Shown one piece after another: positions 35,947 to 48,629 of a DNA stretch of 64,000 nucleotides. Each line of letters opens with the position of its first letter. The first letter of the stretch is position 1. Location: NCBI GenBank assembly GCA_002794735.1, contig NBAZ01000011.1:310001-374000 (forward strand), given 5' to 3'. The notes below the pieces were generated by a model, which saw nothing but the letters and a program-made list of their open reading frames with translations, searched no databases and had not been told where the DNA came from. Origin of the DNA: Pyrrhoderma lamaoense (taxonomy: Eukaryota > Basidiomycota > Agaricomycetes > Hymenochaetales > Hymenochaetaceae). The translations under genes and the position numbers were made by a program.

Positions 35947-37922
35947 TATATCCTTTGAAATAAGCGAGGTAGTTGAAGTAGGCGTATGTGTATGTGTATG
36001 TGCAGCAATGGGGAATTGTTGTGACCTTTTATTTACATACGGGTGTATTGACTATGGCAGAGAATCGTGAGGCACAGCTAATTCCTCCATGAGGCATTAA
36101 TGGATCGCCTCAAGGCTACACACAGTACTCAAGTAAGGACGTCAGACTAGATAAGCGCCCGAAGTGAAGAGAGGTCTGCCTTGTGAAGCAAGAAGTTCAC
36201 AGCATGTACATCATTACATGTAGCGTATGAGAGTCTGTATAAACAGAACAGAAGCTGTGACTTATCTACACAGATCTCAACATCAGTGTACAAATAACTA
36301 GAAGCACTCGTTGTCTGTATGATATCAGTACAAGGATTACGTACGAGACCGGAGAACCCAGAGAAGAGTAGAGATACTATGAGTCTAGTAGCACAAGTAG
36401 GATCAGATCAGGTAATCGATTAACACTTGACGAAGAATGATAATATATTATTGGTTCAGGAAGTATGAGCAGTGTTATGCTTGATGAGAACGAATTAAAA
36501 AGTAATGAGTGCAATGAGAATTCCCCACTTTACAACTTCTTGGGCGCTTGAAGCGGCCTAAATGACATCAAGTCTACCAGTTCCGGATCTTTTGTTCGAG
36601 TATGAGGCGTGTCGTCCAAGTATATCCCAGTGACAACGTTGCTTGCTTGTTCATTCGCACGGGAGTTTATTATTATTATACATTTCTTAACCACTTTACG
36701 TAATCTCACGTAGACGAAAAGAATATGTTTAGACTCTAGAGGTTAGGAGTATAAGCTTTAAAAATAATTTCATACAATAGGTATATCAATCTCTTTCTTC
36801 AGCTTTGTCGGATCAGGAGAAAGCTGATAGACGGTAGTACAAAATTATGCATACATAATAACGCTGACTTCGTACCTTGACTTATCAACTCAGCTCTCAT
36901 GTAGTGTGTGAATTGTTCATACAGTTCAAAGTTTCAACTTGAACGCGTTTTTTGGTTCTATTTTTCAAGTCTATGGGAATAGAGTATAAAGGAGATGAGA
37001 TTCGGAGACGAAGACCCTTGATTTTCTAATTTTCAATTATACTACGAGATAGTGAACTTTCAGACCGTATCCCATCCTTTGTTTCTAATTCTCTTACCCT
37101 CATAACCTGTGGCAAGCTGATACATAAGGCGATTGATGGTGACCAAAAGACACTCAAATGATAAACTTTATGATATTCTCTCCGAGATGGACTCATTCTT
37201 AATGAGAAGAATTGGAAGAGAATAATGCTCATTGTACCTTGTGTTTTACACTGTTAGTCCCTTTCATGGTAATATTTAGTTTTATTCTACAGGGCACACA
37301 TGGCTTTCAATCTGCAACAGCTGGTAGGACTCAGCTCCTGATTCTCATCGGGGCATATCTCTGGCCCATCTATTTTAACGATGCTTGCCGTATCCAAAGC
37401 TACTAGATGATAAATTAAAGTGCGTCCACTGAGCTAGAAGAACACCGCCCAAATATAAATAGTCCGCAACGGAATAACATATACTCACTTTTAGTGTCTT
37501 ATATCAAAATACGATGAACATGATTGAAGTGGACATATTTTTAGGATACAAGCTTCTAAACCTGCGGTTCATCATACTTCTTCATTTCTTCACCTTTTAC
37601 AGTAGGCAGATTGTCAAGACAAATATTCCCATTGATGGAGACCGCTTAGAATATCATACAGGAAACTTTACGTTCTTCAATTCTCACAGTAAATTTGACA
37701 AAATTCAGTACCTATCAAAGTAGGCGGTGCCACGCCTTCAGAACTAGATATAGCTTATAGCCAAGTCATCCCTATTGTAACTAATATAAAGACAACTTGA
37801 GCTATAGTCTATAGCCTCGGTGTTCGGAATGTAGGATTGCTACTTAAGCTGCTTGCCGTCTAATTCTCTAGCATCCCATACCCGGCTTCAGACGGACTAG
37901 CTTCTCTAATCTCGTCCTTACT
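35947..37922. other. Gene-free stretch with a GTATGT microsatellite
   Basis: A short (GTATGT)n run lies at about 35978-36003. The remainder shows no coding signature. Frames at 37026-37232, 37212-37406 and 37514-37723 have no recognisable motif. The UbiA promoter is at the right end. Confidence 0.4.
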
Positions 37923-39333
37923 ATGCGAAAACCTACTCAAGTTTTCCCAGGGGCTCGTCCGTACATCGAGCTCATGCGGGTTCATAAGGTGCTGTATAAG
38001 ACTTTGTCACTGACTAAAAACTGAGTTTTATGCCCTAGCCTGCTGGTGGAATGGTCGTTCTTTGGCCGTATGGTACTCATCTCTTTCACCTTTTCGTAGA
38101 ATAGATTTCAAATACGCTCTTTAGTCTTCGGACTCGAGATGGCAGCATATACAAAGAAAATTCCACTGGGTCATTTCGCTATCTTGTTGCTGAAAGTGAC
38201 AGTAGCGGCTTTCTTGATGCGAGCTGTGAGAATTTGTATCAAATATACTGCTGTCAGACTTAACCATCTATCACCTAGTCTGCCTGTACCATAAACGATA
38301 TTCTAGATCGTAATTTTGATGCGCAAGTTGGTATGTGGCATCATCTCGACACATACTGATGCATAGTCCAAATATAATATCATACACTTTTAAGAACGCA
38401 CAAAGTCAAGACCATTGGCTGCTAAGAAGCTGAGCGTACAATCTGCGACATTCTTCCTGATCTTCCAGTACATCCTCGGGATCATCTTCTTCTCTACGTT
38501 CAACAAGACTGCGTTAGTGTGATTTTTATTTCAAACTTGTCATGATACTGACATTATAGTAGATTCTGGGCAGGAATGTTTCAGATGTTTCCACTGTGTG
38601 TATGCATATCAATCGATTTCACTATCCTTAACATCGTGGTTTAGATCTGGATTATATCCACTATTTAAGCGGTTTACTTACTGGCCCCAAGCTTGGTTAG
38701 CAATAGCCATAAACTTTGGATTCATCGTCGCTTGGACCGAAGTACATGGGAATCTATCTATTTTGGCATCTATTTTGATGATGTCAAGTTTGTGGTGGTG
38801 CGCTTATCCAAAAATTTTATTAACTGCACACAGACTCAAACTCGTTTTACTCTGTTTTAGTTGGACTATGATGTATGGTAAGATAACAGTAGCATATACT
38901 ACCACATTAAGAAATTTCACGGAACTTTAGATACCGTATATGGATACCAAGACAGACGGGACGACGTTAAAGTTGGGATCTGGTCTACTGCCATCTTCTT
39001 CGGGATAGATTCAAACCGGTGTTATCGCTTACTGCGGCCTCCTTTGTTGGTATACTGTTAACGTACGGTGTGTTGTATGATCATGGCGTTCCGTTCTTTG
39101 TAATTTGTATCGGTGGATCCGCATTATATTTGGTATGGCAGATAGGGATACTTGATTTATCCCTTGCACCAAGCTGCTGGAGTATGTTGCATCATAACAT
39201 CTATGAAAAAATATTGAGAGTTAATTTGTATTTAATAGATTTTTTCACTTGCAACGCATACTACCTTGGCTCCTTGATTTCCTTCGGACTCTTTGTTGAT
39301 TACTTCTCATCAGTAGCGAATCTCGGCAATTAG
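37923..39333 (+). CDS. UbiA-type aromatic prenyltransferase, one frame loss
   Basis: Integral membrane prenyltransferase of the 4-hydroxybenzoate polyprenyltransferase (Coq2)-like branch; attaches an isoprenoid chain to an aromatic acceptor. The start at 37923 gives only MRKPTQVFPGARPYIELMRVHK before PAGGMVVLWPY, so no long mitochondrial leader is seen. Asp-rich motif 1 is CTINDILDRNFDAQVERTKSRPLAA (split by an intron); motif 2 is YGYQDRRDDVKVGIWSTAIFFG. The C-terminal helices include LTAASFVGILLTYGVLY and the end is NFFTCNAYYLGSLISFG. Near 39003 one G seems to be missing in a GGG run: FFG must continue as DRFKPVLSL. About seven introns. It could be Coq2 itself or a secondary-metabolism paralogue; the short N-terminus favours the latter. 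Confidence 0.85.
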
Positions 39334-39456
39334 TCAACGCAAATTTATATTCAATACATGAGGAAGAAAATTTTTTTATAATTAACAGATACATGATCTT
39401 TCAAATGTCTTACATCATATAGTTTACTTATAGTTTACTAACGAAATATTACTAAT

Positions 39457-40700
39457 CTATAATTCCACAGATTTGATGTCCGCGTTAGTTATATAATCCA
39501 AAAACAGCTCTGGGTCATCCCAATGCACCTATATGGGCATAGTTGAGCAAGTGAAAGACAATTAAAATCACAGAGTGTACTCACAAAGTGTGCAGCCTCA
39601 GGAATACGCAAGTATCCGATAGGACGAAGAACAGCCCCTTCCTGTCTCCAATGTTCAACAAGCTTCTGAAATTCCCAGGTAGACCACTGTATGTCCCACA
39701 TGTCTTCAAGCCCGTAGATTAGATATATTTTTAGATGCACTTGAGGATCAGCAGTAACAGCCTTTCGAATCAGATTCTGTATAATCTCATGACTAATGCC
39801 TAGAGTTAAGAATTCAAACCCATACATGGCGTTCTCATCCACGAAAGTAGAGAGCTCTTTCTCAGGAAGATCGAGTATAGTACTAGTTTTTGCCGTATCT
39901 GATGGGCGATCCTGAAGGGATGAAAGCGAGCGCTCAAGTTTCTTCTCATTATTCTCGTTGTAGATGGGATGGGAATAGTAACTCGCGATGTATCTTTGGA
40001 TTAATGCAGGACGTTCGCTGTCGGGTATATCTTGCTCCCTGAAAGGGTTGTATACCTCTTCTGGCTGATGAAAGCCAAGTGCTGCAGCAGGTGCACCTGT
40101 ATACTCCTTAGATTACTCTATTTTTTTAGTCTCATGTATCTACTCACCATATACAAAGTATGCTTTAAGATAGGGTCTGATCGCTTGGACGATCTCTGTC
40201 GGATAACTATCAAGATGGCCTAGAAAAGCAAAACCCGCAGCATTTCCCAAGGACCAGCCCGTCATAATTATTCCACCTGTGCCCTGACCTGGACTTGCTG
40301 GGTATAAATTACCATCCTTTATGATATGACAAAGAAAAGAAGCTAATTCAAGTCCACGTTGATATAAATATTTCTTGTGAGATGCTTCATCCTTCCCCAA
40401 AAGTAGGCTGAGCTCTTCAGCAGAGAATGGAGTAGATCCAGGATATCCCCGGCGGTTTAATGCTATAATACGATAATGCCTCTTCTGACCAAGAGAGATG
40501 AGCTTGGAGAAGGTTTCTTGGAGAATTTTATAGCTGACATCAGCATTACTAAGCACATTTGAGTAATGTAAGCACCTACTTGCATGATAAGAAAGCCCAT
40601 GTATGCAAACAAGAGTTGTATATGGCGTTTCGAGAGGCCCAGAGTCGTAATAGGATAACTGTGTTCCAGAGCTATCTACTTGGGCAGTCTTCAAGTCCAT
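39457..40700 (-). CDS. Alpha/beta-hydrolase fold protein
   Basis: Serine hydrolase or related enzyme of the AB_hydrolase_1 type. The start at 40700 gives MDLKTAQVDSSGTQLSYYDSG; then TTLVCIHGLSYHAS supplies the HG oxyanion motif, IIALNRRGYPGSTP the post-strand-4 block, and IIMTGWSLGNAAG the nucleophile elbow (Ser in GWSLG). The C-terminal exon HWDDPELFLDYI supplies the catalytic His region after an intron. Three introns are inferred; the first (phase 2, about 45 bases) is invisible as a frame break because its length is a multiple of three. About 360 residues, intact. It converges with UbiA from the right, 123 bases apart. Substrate unknown. Confidence 0.8.
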
Positions 40701-41041
40701 TGCGACGTCGTAAAGGGGATATGAATTCCACTGCGTATTTATCAGTACAGGGATTTTGCTTACGGATCAGAGCTCAAATTGCGTTGTCAGCGGATCACGA
40801 CATTGATCACAACAAAGAGACTATCGTTTCATGCTCAAAGGCCCCTTAGTAAGTGATTTGCGCGCTAGTGTCGAACAATCTACTACATGGAGACAGGGGT
40901 GGAGGATATGGATGACATAGATGGCCATGCTATCGTGATCTTTTACAGGGGTAAAATGCTTATTGGCTGCAACTGGAAAACCGTGCTGTACAACACACGT
41001 TCCGTGAAATGTATCAAATTTTAATATCATATACACCTTGC
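40701..41041. other. Spacer between hydrolase and MFS gene
   Basis: Holds the upstream region of the hydrolase (-) and the 3' end of the MFS gene (-). No further gene seen. Confidence 0.4.
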
Positions 41042-43081
41042 TTAACTCTGTACTGACTTCAGTTTCTGTCGTTGTCGTATGATTATAGAACTAATTGTAA
41101 AGAAAAAACAACCTGCAGCGCTAAAGAGCTTTCTAGAAAAGTACGTAAGCCATCCTTTACGATCAAGATCTAATTCTTACCCCGCTAAAGACAGTAGGCT
41201 TCCACCAAGTGAATTCTGGACCTAGTAACTTGCCGCAAGATGGTGCACCTATATACAGGAATGCCGAGTTCAGTTATGAGTTCAGCTGCTACAGGCTTCC
41301 GACATACCGACTAAGGTTCCTGTCCCTAATAAGCAAAAACCTATACCAATTCGAAGGCTTCGTTATGTTAGCAAGTGTGTGATTTCAATTAAGTATTTCA
41401 TACCCAATCTCTCCTGGAGACTTAGCTAAGGAAGCGAGTAGCGGAGCTGCAAGAGAGAAATCTAATGGCAGTATCTTAGATGCTAACTTATAAAGTAAAG
41501 ATCTCACGTACATGCTCCTGTGCAGATACCATATAAGGAGGCAAACACCGCTATCCCGGGTAGCGACCTGATACCGAGGAGCCCGAATATTAGAACCGTG
41601 AAAGAGAAGGTGTAGAAAATCATAAGATTTTGAACACCAGTTATACGCGATAGAGGACCTATAGAGATACGCCCAAGCATTGAACCGGCGTTGAGGATAG
41701 AAACCTATAGATAGTCAGGAGAGAATACATGTATTCACGTATCTACTTACTACATAGAAGTCAAAGGTCACATCAATCCCATGTTCAACTGCATACAACT
41801 GAAGGAAGATCAAGCCATATATAAAACCTATCCCCGAAAGGAATGCACTAAAATGTAATTTGCATATTAGGTTGAAATTACATACTGAATTTTTTTCTCA
41901 TTCTTTTTGATATTGTAAACTTACGCAGTAACAACAAAGAGATATGCAGAATCTGCAAAAAATGTCTTCAATATTGCACTAAAGTTGATAGTTGCTACTG
42001 ATTTCAAGGCTTTGGGGGGTATTTCGGGCGCACGAGGCAGACTGCGATGAATTGTAGACCCGCAATTAAGCCTGACGTTGCTAGTACTCCTCCTTTGAAT
42101 CCAACAGATCCCTTGAATAAATTGTTCAACAATATTGGGAGTACTATGCCGCCCACTCCCGATCCAGAGGCTACGATACCTAAAGCAAGCGCACGTTTCT
42201 GTGGACTATGAAAATGCTGAGCAACAGCGGCCATGGTTGGAACAAAAAGCATCCCCCTCCGATCCCATTACCGATCCCCTGGGCAAGAAAGAACTGAATC
42301 ACAGATCAACTTCTCAATGTATGTTGTATCATATATATATATATAACCTGATAATATTGTTGGGGCTTGGCCAATGACAATAAGAAGTTCGTTAGGATGT
42401 ATAAGCTCGACCCGCCTATCATTAGGTAGTAGCTATACATAGTAGACTCAAGTGGCTGTCTTTTGAGATGTTGATAGGGTTAACTTACAAATACCCTTTA
42501 TCAAAGAAGCGACCTGATAGGATACCTAAGGACATAAGAAGGAAGCCCTGCACGCTTCCTATCCAGCTATATATCTGCGTAAGCTCAATAAAAACGGGCT
42601 CATGATACGTATTTTTACCTGATATCAGAAGAAGTATAGTTTGATAGAAGCTCGCGAACATATAGATCTTATGTTTCATACTCTCAATAAATCAACGCAT
42701 TACACAAATATAATAAGGACGCAATACGAGCCTTGATATACAGCGAAAGAGTTAACATATCTGGTTCATCTCATGACGTCAGTACCTCTATTTTGATATA
42801 TACTGGAAGCAAGTTACCCTGGTCCTGTAAATTGTATGCACCATCTAAGTTTTTTGGAAGTTATACAAGTTCATTCTCAGTCGGGTTCAGAACAGAACGT
42901 ACGCCCCAGCAACTGTAGCCCAGCCTCGAAAACCTCCATCTGAGTCTGTATCAGGCTCAACTAGCACCTTAGCTCCCCCGGCTTCAATATTATCCTGTTT
43001 CAGAGATGACGATTTTTCCGTGATTGACTCGTCAGCATCAGATTTCATTCGAGTTGGAGATTCCGTAGTGGACGGTTCCAT
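41042..43081 (-). CDS. MFS monocarboxylate-type transporter
   Basis: Major facilitator of the monocarboxylate transporter-like (MCT) group common in fungi, probably a plasma-membrane exporter or importer of organic acids or small metabolites. The start at 43081 gives a long hydrophilic N-terminus (MEPSTTESPTRMKSDADESI) ending in the MCT landmark DGGFRGWATVAGAYVL. Then NSFAVYQ, RELLSNYTSSDISWIGSVQG, FLLMSLGILSGRFFDKGYL, and AQHFHSPQKRALALGIVASG with GSGVGGIVLPILLNNLF follow. The last well-supported exon reads LGPEFTWWKPTVFSG. The terminal exon is uncertain: a frame ending at 41042 gives a helix plus basic tail (IIIRQRQKLKSVQS) but needs one more G at the donor; otherwise the stop is near 41085. 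Heavily split by introns. Confidence 0.78.
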
Positions 43082-44197
43082 TTCCTATGTTAGTGAGATA
43101 TTTCTCAAGTCGGACTACTTTGGGGAAGAAGCTATCACATAAAAATCTCTAGTGAAAGGAGCGCCCGAGTATATAAATGCTATGAGAAGCAAACATAGAA
43201 GCAAGGAAGCATGATATATGTAGGTCATGAGTATCTATTTGAACCGAGGCGATATTCTCAGTGTATTTAGGTACTGCATTCTCATAGTCTAGTGACACGA
43301 GAAGTCCGGTGCCTCGCAATACAGCGAAATATAGTTTATTTTCATTCTTGTGGTCGCTTATGGACCCTTGAAGGTTTTTTTGTAGAATATCATTTATTAC
43401 GTAAAATCTTTGAGGATCCTCAACAATATTATATTCAGCACTTTTCCACCGCAAATATCATGACTACTAGACCTAACTTGTACTTATATCTTTTTTTTTC
43501 TTAAAATTTACTGATTGACATGAAACGCCCGCTGTACATACGATGACATGAGAGGTGGAGCGTGCGCCGCTTCATGGTTGGCAAGTACTAATGTTTAAAA
43601 CTTACGGCAACAGATCTGATTAGCGGCTGATTTCTGATGTGGTGCTGGAAGGCGACAACATTTTCAGAGAAAAAATGTGAGCGCAGTAACCTAATGAAGT
43701 ATCCGAGTCGGTATCAAACTGAAAAGATCTATCTTCTTCTTCTCAGCATCATGAGTTATTATGAATCTATTCAATATATGAGTAGCAAGCAAAAAACGCA
43801 CTTTCGTTAACAACATGTGGAGTAGATCTAAAAATAACCCTATTGTAAATTCTCGAGTAACCGAGGTGGGGATGGAGTGGTACATGTCAGATGTCATCTC
43901 GACGCAGGCTTAGCTTCTTGACATAAATGTGATTCAAACTAACAATATCATCATACATAGTAAAGAGATTCTCCCCGGTATGCGGAACAAGGGTAGCTAG
44001 ACTATATTTCCTTTTTGAAATCCAAAATGTATTAGTACCACCTGCCAGGAGATTGGCTTAATCACAACAAATTTCAAGTCCCAACGGGTATAGCAGGCGA
44101 TACAGACATATTCGTATACCCTGTCCAATTTTCCACTTAACAGCGACTCAATCTATATCGAAGAGTTGATCCCCTTGCACCTCTCCTGCGCCTCCGA
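43082..44197. other. Intergenic region
   Basis: No recognised gene on either strand. It lies between the divergent MFS gene (-) and DUF6533 gene (+) and should hold both promoters. Confidence 0.4.
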
Positions 44198-45956
44198 TGA
44201 GTGATGCGGACCTACCAACGATCGTTTACCATGGGTATGTGCTTCAGTACAATTAGCTCAATGAACTCGTACTTGACTGTATCTGCCTACATATAGTGTT
44301 ATTGCAAAATACGTCACTGTAGCGTCGTACAGTAAGAAAAGACTGAGATTGAGTTCCTCATAGTGTTAATATATTTTGTTACCTTAGCAATGATGTTATA
44401 CGATATTGGGCTCACGTTCTCAATTGAGATAGAAAAGATATGGAAACAAGAGTTCAGCGGTTAACCGTTTTGTGGATCTTGGTTAGTTCCTGAGATGATT
44501 TCATATCACGTCTTTTTATGATTTACTGGAGAATAGAACCGCTGGGTGTACTTACTCGGAGCCACTATTATGGTTACAGGTAAGAACGAGTTGTCTCTCG
44601 TTAAGAGATGAGCTGATATTTTGATAATCTATTACAGAGTTCGTTGATCCTAATTGGGGACCTGAGGTCGGTAATCACCTTCTACTATCACATTTCACCA
44701 ACTAATATTATTTCCTTTATAGCTGTGAGCTTTATACCTGTAGTCACCATACTCGTAGCTTACGAGGCGAAGCTGTTCAAAAACTTACAAATATCCCGGC
44801 TTTCTTGATATGGGGCAGCGTTTAGTTGTCGGAGGTAGACTGTCAAATGCAATTTCAAGAGTAAACTAAGCACTAACCACTGTTAAGCAATTTTCACACT
44901 TAGGATATATTGTATCTATAGCCGTGGTATTCTCATAACTATTATCGTTATTATTTTTATCTTGGCGGAGTTTGCGATGAAAGTAGTGAGTTGATGCACT
45001 ATTCAATATCAAAAGTATAATTTAGTACTCTATCTAGTATACGTTTGCGCTTCTGGCCTTCCCTATAATACTCCCTGCCGGCCAAGGTGGTTGCTTTGAA
45101 AGCACTAATGAGACAAAGTAACACCTTTCACTACTTTTATATCTTAACTTTAACTACTAATCTGCCATCAGTGTAGAACGCAGTCTCGGATTTTGGATTA
45201 CAGAGCTCACTACAGGTTTGTAGAGAATACTGAATATCACTTGCGTAATTGACAATATTTGATATCTCAGACGGTGCTGTCCTAGCATTGACGGCATATA
45301 GAGTATACACTGTCTATTGGAAGCATCGGAAGCTAGTACACAACTCGTTATGGAGGGTTATCTTTATGGATGGTAAATATAGTCTTGACATCAATGCTTG
45401 TTCCATCAGGAAAACTGACAAATTCCAGGAATCATGTACTTCCTCGTAGTTTTCTCAGCAAATCTAGCAACCGTCATACTTTATCTAGTACGTGGGTATA
45501 GGCAATTGTTTACTTACGGTAACTGATAATGACCTATTGAACAGACCATGCCCGTAAGTTTATCTACTTTTACTGATCATGCTTCAGTCTCTTATGTTCA
45601 ACATAGCCCGAACTCAAGACCGTGGCTGGACCATTTGGTGCTTAGTAAGCCGGATATCATTCTATAATCATTGCACCAGAGCTTGTACTAAAACTATTGA
45701 TAGTGTGACAAGTACGCTTGTTTCGCGGCTTATCCTGAATCTCAAAGTCGCTGGAACGAAGGAGCTCAATATCTCCGGGACTACCGCAGTCGGTACCACA
45801 TTTGGAACTCAATCTCGAGTAGAGGATTTCATATTTGGTAACATGAGAAATGATATGGAAGATACTCCAAGTAGCTTTGCAAGCTCGCCAACAGCGACTT
45901 TTCCAGACTCTATCAACGAATATGATTTCGAAATGTCTCACGTATCCCAAAAATAG
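44198..45956 (+). CDS. DUF6533-family multi-pass membrane protein
   Basis: Basidiomycete-typical integral membrane protein with an N-terminal DUF6533 domain; members are receptor-like with about seven helices and no established function. The start at 44198 gives MSDADLPTIVYHG, then spliced VIAKYVTVASYTMMLYDIGL, TFSIEIEKIWKQEFS and NRWVYLLGATIMV, the usual order of the domain. Further helices lie at about 44930-45120 and 45250-45480, including DGAVLALTAYRVYTVYW. The cytoplasmic C-terminus is hydrophilic and ends EYDFEMSHVSQK. Small exons make the middle uncertain. It sits between the MFS transporter and the esterase. Confidence 0.65.
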
Positions 45957-46793
45957 ATTTTTGCATTTTAGTATGTGCTCGTTATGTTCTAACACATGAT
46001 ATTTCTAGTGCTAACTCTACCCAATCAAAGGGCAGTTTTAGCTACTTTCATGAATTGCAATCAGTTTGCGTACCCGGATCCCAAAAAAAATTACGTCCAT
46101 AGGTGAAACTGCATTTTCCCAATGGACTCGTGGATAGAATGAAGATACATATATACCAGCTTTTGACATAAAAAGCTCTGGTGGATTGCTATATGGGGAG
46201 AAATCACCGCATACCTCATATCGTCTATACGTATAGGAGAAAAAGAATCTTTACGTTTAATTCATCTCGGCCTCGGGAATAAGAAGACATTACTATTCAC
46301 GTGTCTTAGTCATTGAAGAGAGACTTGGCGCTGCGCTTAATGCCTCTATTACCTGTAATCTCACTTTATTGGCTTGTTGGATGGATGTCAGTATATCTAC
46401 TCTCTGACTTGTCCATTAGATTAGGTACGAAAATTTGAATAAATGACGTTCATTGGCAAAACGAAGAATGCGCTCAAAGCTCCTTTAAGCAAAGAAAGGA
46501 ATGAATCTCACACCTGTTACTTACTGTAACAGGGGTCCAAAAATGTGATAAAGTGAATGAGATAGGTTTATGGTATGTCAGCTGAGAGAAAGCTTCCTTG
46601 ATCGGTTAATCGATTAAAGCAATGTGGATACAATGCATTATGATTCTGCTACCCTTGCATCGAAATCCACGGGGTTTGCATAATGCTGCTGATATTCTCT
46701 CACTCTATATATACGGAAAGAGACACCACTTGACATTGGTAGAAGATAACTTCCTTCTCCTTTCAGATATTCATAACAAGCATACATCAAACA
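45957..46793. other. Intergenic region with TATA box of the esterase
   Basis: TATATATA at 46706-46713 lies 81-88 bases before the esterase ATG at 46794. No gene seen in the rest. Confidence 0.4.
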
Positions 46794-48486
46794 ATGACAG
46801 AACAGTGGGCTCATTACGCTACTCCGGACCCCGAATTTCAAAAAGCTTTAGAAACGCATCCGTTTCTTCATGCGCCTTTCCCTTCCGTACCTGGAGAACC
46901 CGAGATAATCACCCGTCAACGTCTTTCTGAACAATCATATCGTCAGCAGGTAGAAGCTGCTGGACCACGTTCGTAGACTTTCTCTCTTTCTTCTTTCCTG
47001 TCTTTTCTTTTCTTCATTGAAATAATTGGTTTGGATTGCTTGGTTATAAAATCAACAGAGAGAATTCTATACTGACTTACTTTACTTTATGTTCCTGTTC
47101 CTGCTTTTCTTTTTTTTCAAATAAGCGGTCGGGATTAGCGTTGAGGACAAAACGGTCCCTGTATCTAACCCTCCAGGAGAAATAAGCATTAGAGTCTACA
47201 CTCCAAATTCAGATGACGACTCAGAATTGTTCCCTGTATTCGTTAACTTTCACGGTAACTACCCTATATCCTATCTTGTCCCATCCCATCCCACCCTTCC
47301 TTTCACGTTTCTCGTACCCTCTCAAAATATAACATATCACTAACCAAAAAAACAACCTCAACTGGCCTATAACATTTCTCGTAATACATACGCATATATA
47401 TAGGTGGCGGATACTGCCTCGGGTCACTTTACACCGACGCTCTCAAATGTCGCAAAATCTGCTCGACTCATCGATTAGTCGTGATCGACGTCAACTACCG
47501 TCACGCTCCCCAATACCCATGGCCAACACCCACCTCGGATGGTTTTGAGGCAGCGAAATGGGTCGCGCTAAACGCACCGCTTCTTCTTCCTCCCCGAATA
47601 CGAGCCCGAGTCTTAGAGTCGATTTAAGCAAAGGGTTTATCGTCGGTGGTGCTTCCGCCGGTGGGAACATAACGTGTTTGATTACGCAACGCGCGAGGAC
47701 GACCCTGTGCTTAAGGGAAAGATTACTGGACAGGCACTCCAAGTCCCCAACACGGTTATCCATGATCTTGGGTATTTCGAGTCGTAAGTCTCTCTTTATC
47801 TTGATGATTATAGTTTCATTGACTATTAACTAAAATCCTGCGATTTTTTATCATGTTTTGATTATTTAACGTAGAATTAAAGGAAAAATCTTATCACGAG
47901 AACAATGTAAAGACGATTTCCTGATCAATGAAAAGTCCTTAAAGTACTAATGGGTAAGTACATACTACCTACCTTCCCTTTTTTCAAAAAAAATACCATC
48001 ACTCACAACTAACGCCCCCCGCCCTACCTCTTTTATTCTTTTCTTTCTCTCCTATTCTCTCTTTTCATATACAATTTAACACTAACTCCCCTATAAATCT
48101 ATAATAAACTAATAAAATTCTCAGATGCTTACAAGCCACCTCTCAACACCAACAACGAAGCATCACCTCTCCTCGCCGACTCGCTAGCTGATCTTCCCCC
48201 GCATTCATCCAGATCGCGGAGCAGATCCCTTACGCGACGAAGGACTCCTTTACGAACAAGCTCTTCGTGAGAGTGGGGTTCCGACGAAATTGGAAATGTA
48301 AGTCAGAGAACGAATGGAACAAAACTATGGTTTATAACCATGGATTTAATATTATTATTACTATTTGCTAGTTATCCTGGGGTACATCACGCATTTGCTA
48401 TACTTTTCCCAAATATTGCGGCGACGAAGAAGTGGGAAGCGGATCTGGATGACGGTATTCGTTGGCTTTTGGCTCAAAGAAAGTGA
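46794..48486 (+). CDS. HSL-type alpha/beta hydrolase (esterase/lipase), five frame losses
   Basis: Carboxylesterase or lipase of the hormone-sensitive-lipase group (alpha/beta-hydrolase fold-3). The start at 46794 gives MTEQWAHYATPDPEFQKALE. The oxyanion motif HGGGYCLGS is completed across an intron; VVIDVNYRHAPQYPWPTP is a group hallmark; SKGFIVGGASAGGN carries the nucleophile Ser (GASAG); ADPLRDEGLLYEQALRESG the Asp; YPGVHHAFAILFP the His. The end is LLAQRK at 48486. Five single-base losses are inferred where motifs change frame: near 47575, 47698 (RARDDP), 47938, 48201 and 48219 (GADPLRDE). All triad motifs survive, so deletion errors in the consensus are the simplest explanation; a young pseudogene is the alternative. 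Confidence 0.8.
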
Positions 48487-48539
48487 TGAAGCTATCGGGA
48501 AAAAAAGAAAAACTTGAAATAATTGAATTTCATAATTTC

Positions 48540-48580
48540 AATGACCAGTAAAACTGTAGTAGTAGTAGTACATGTACAAT
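48540..48580. repeat. Short (GTA)n microsatellite and palindrome
   Basis: A run of GTA triplets followed by the self-complementary GTACATGTAC, just downstream of the esterase, between two convergent genes. Confidence 0.5.
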
Positions 48581-48629
48581 ACTTCGAACTTCTTCTTTAT
48601 AAGCGCACGTTAACGAATATAAAACTGGA

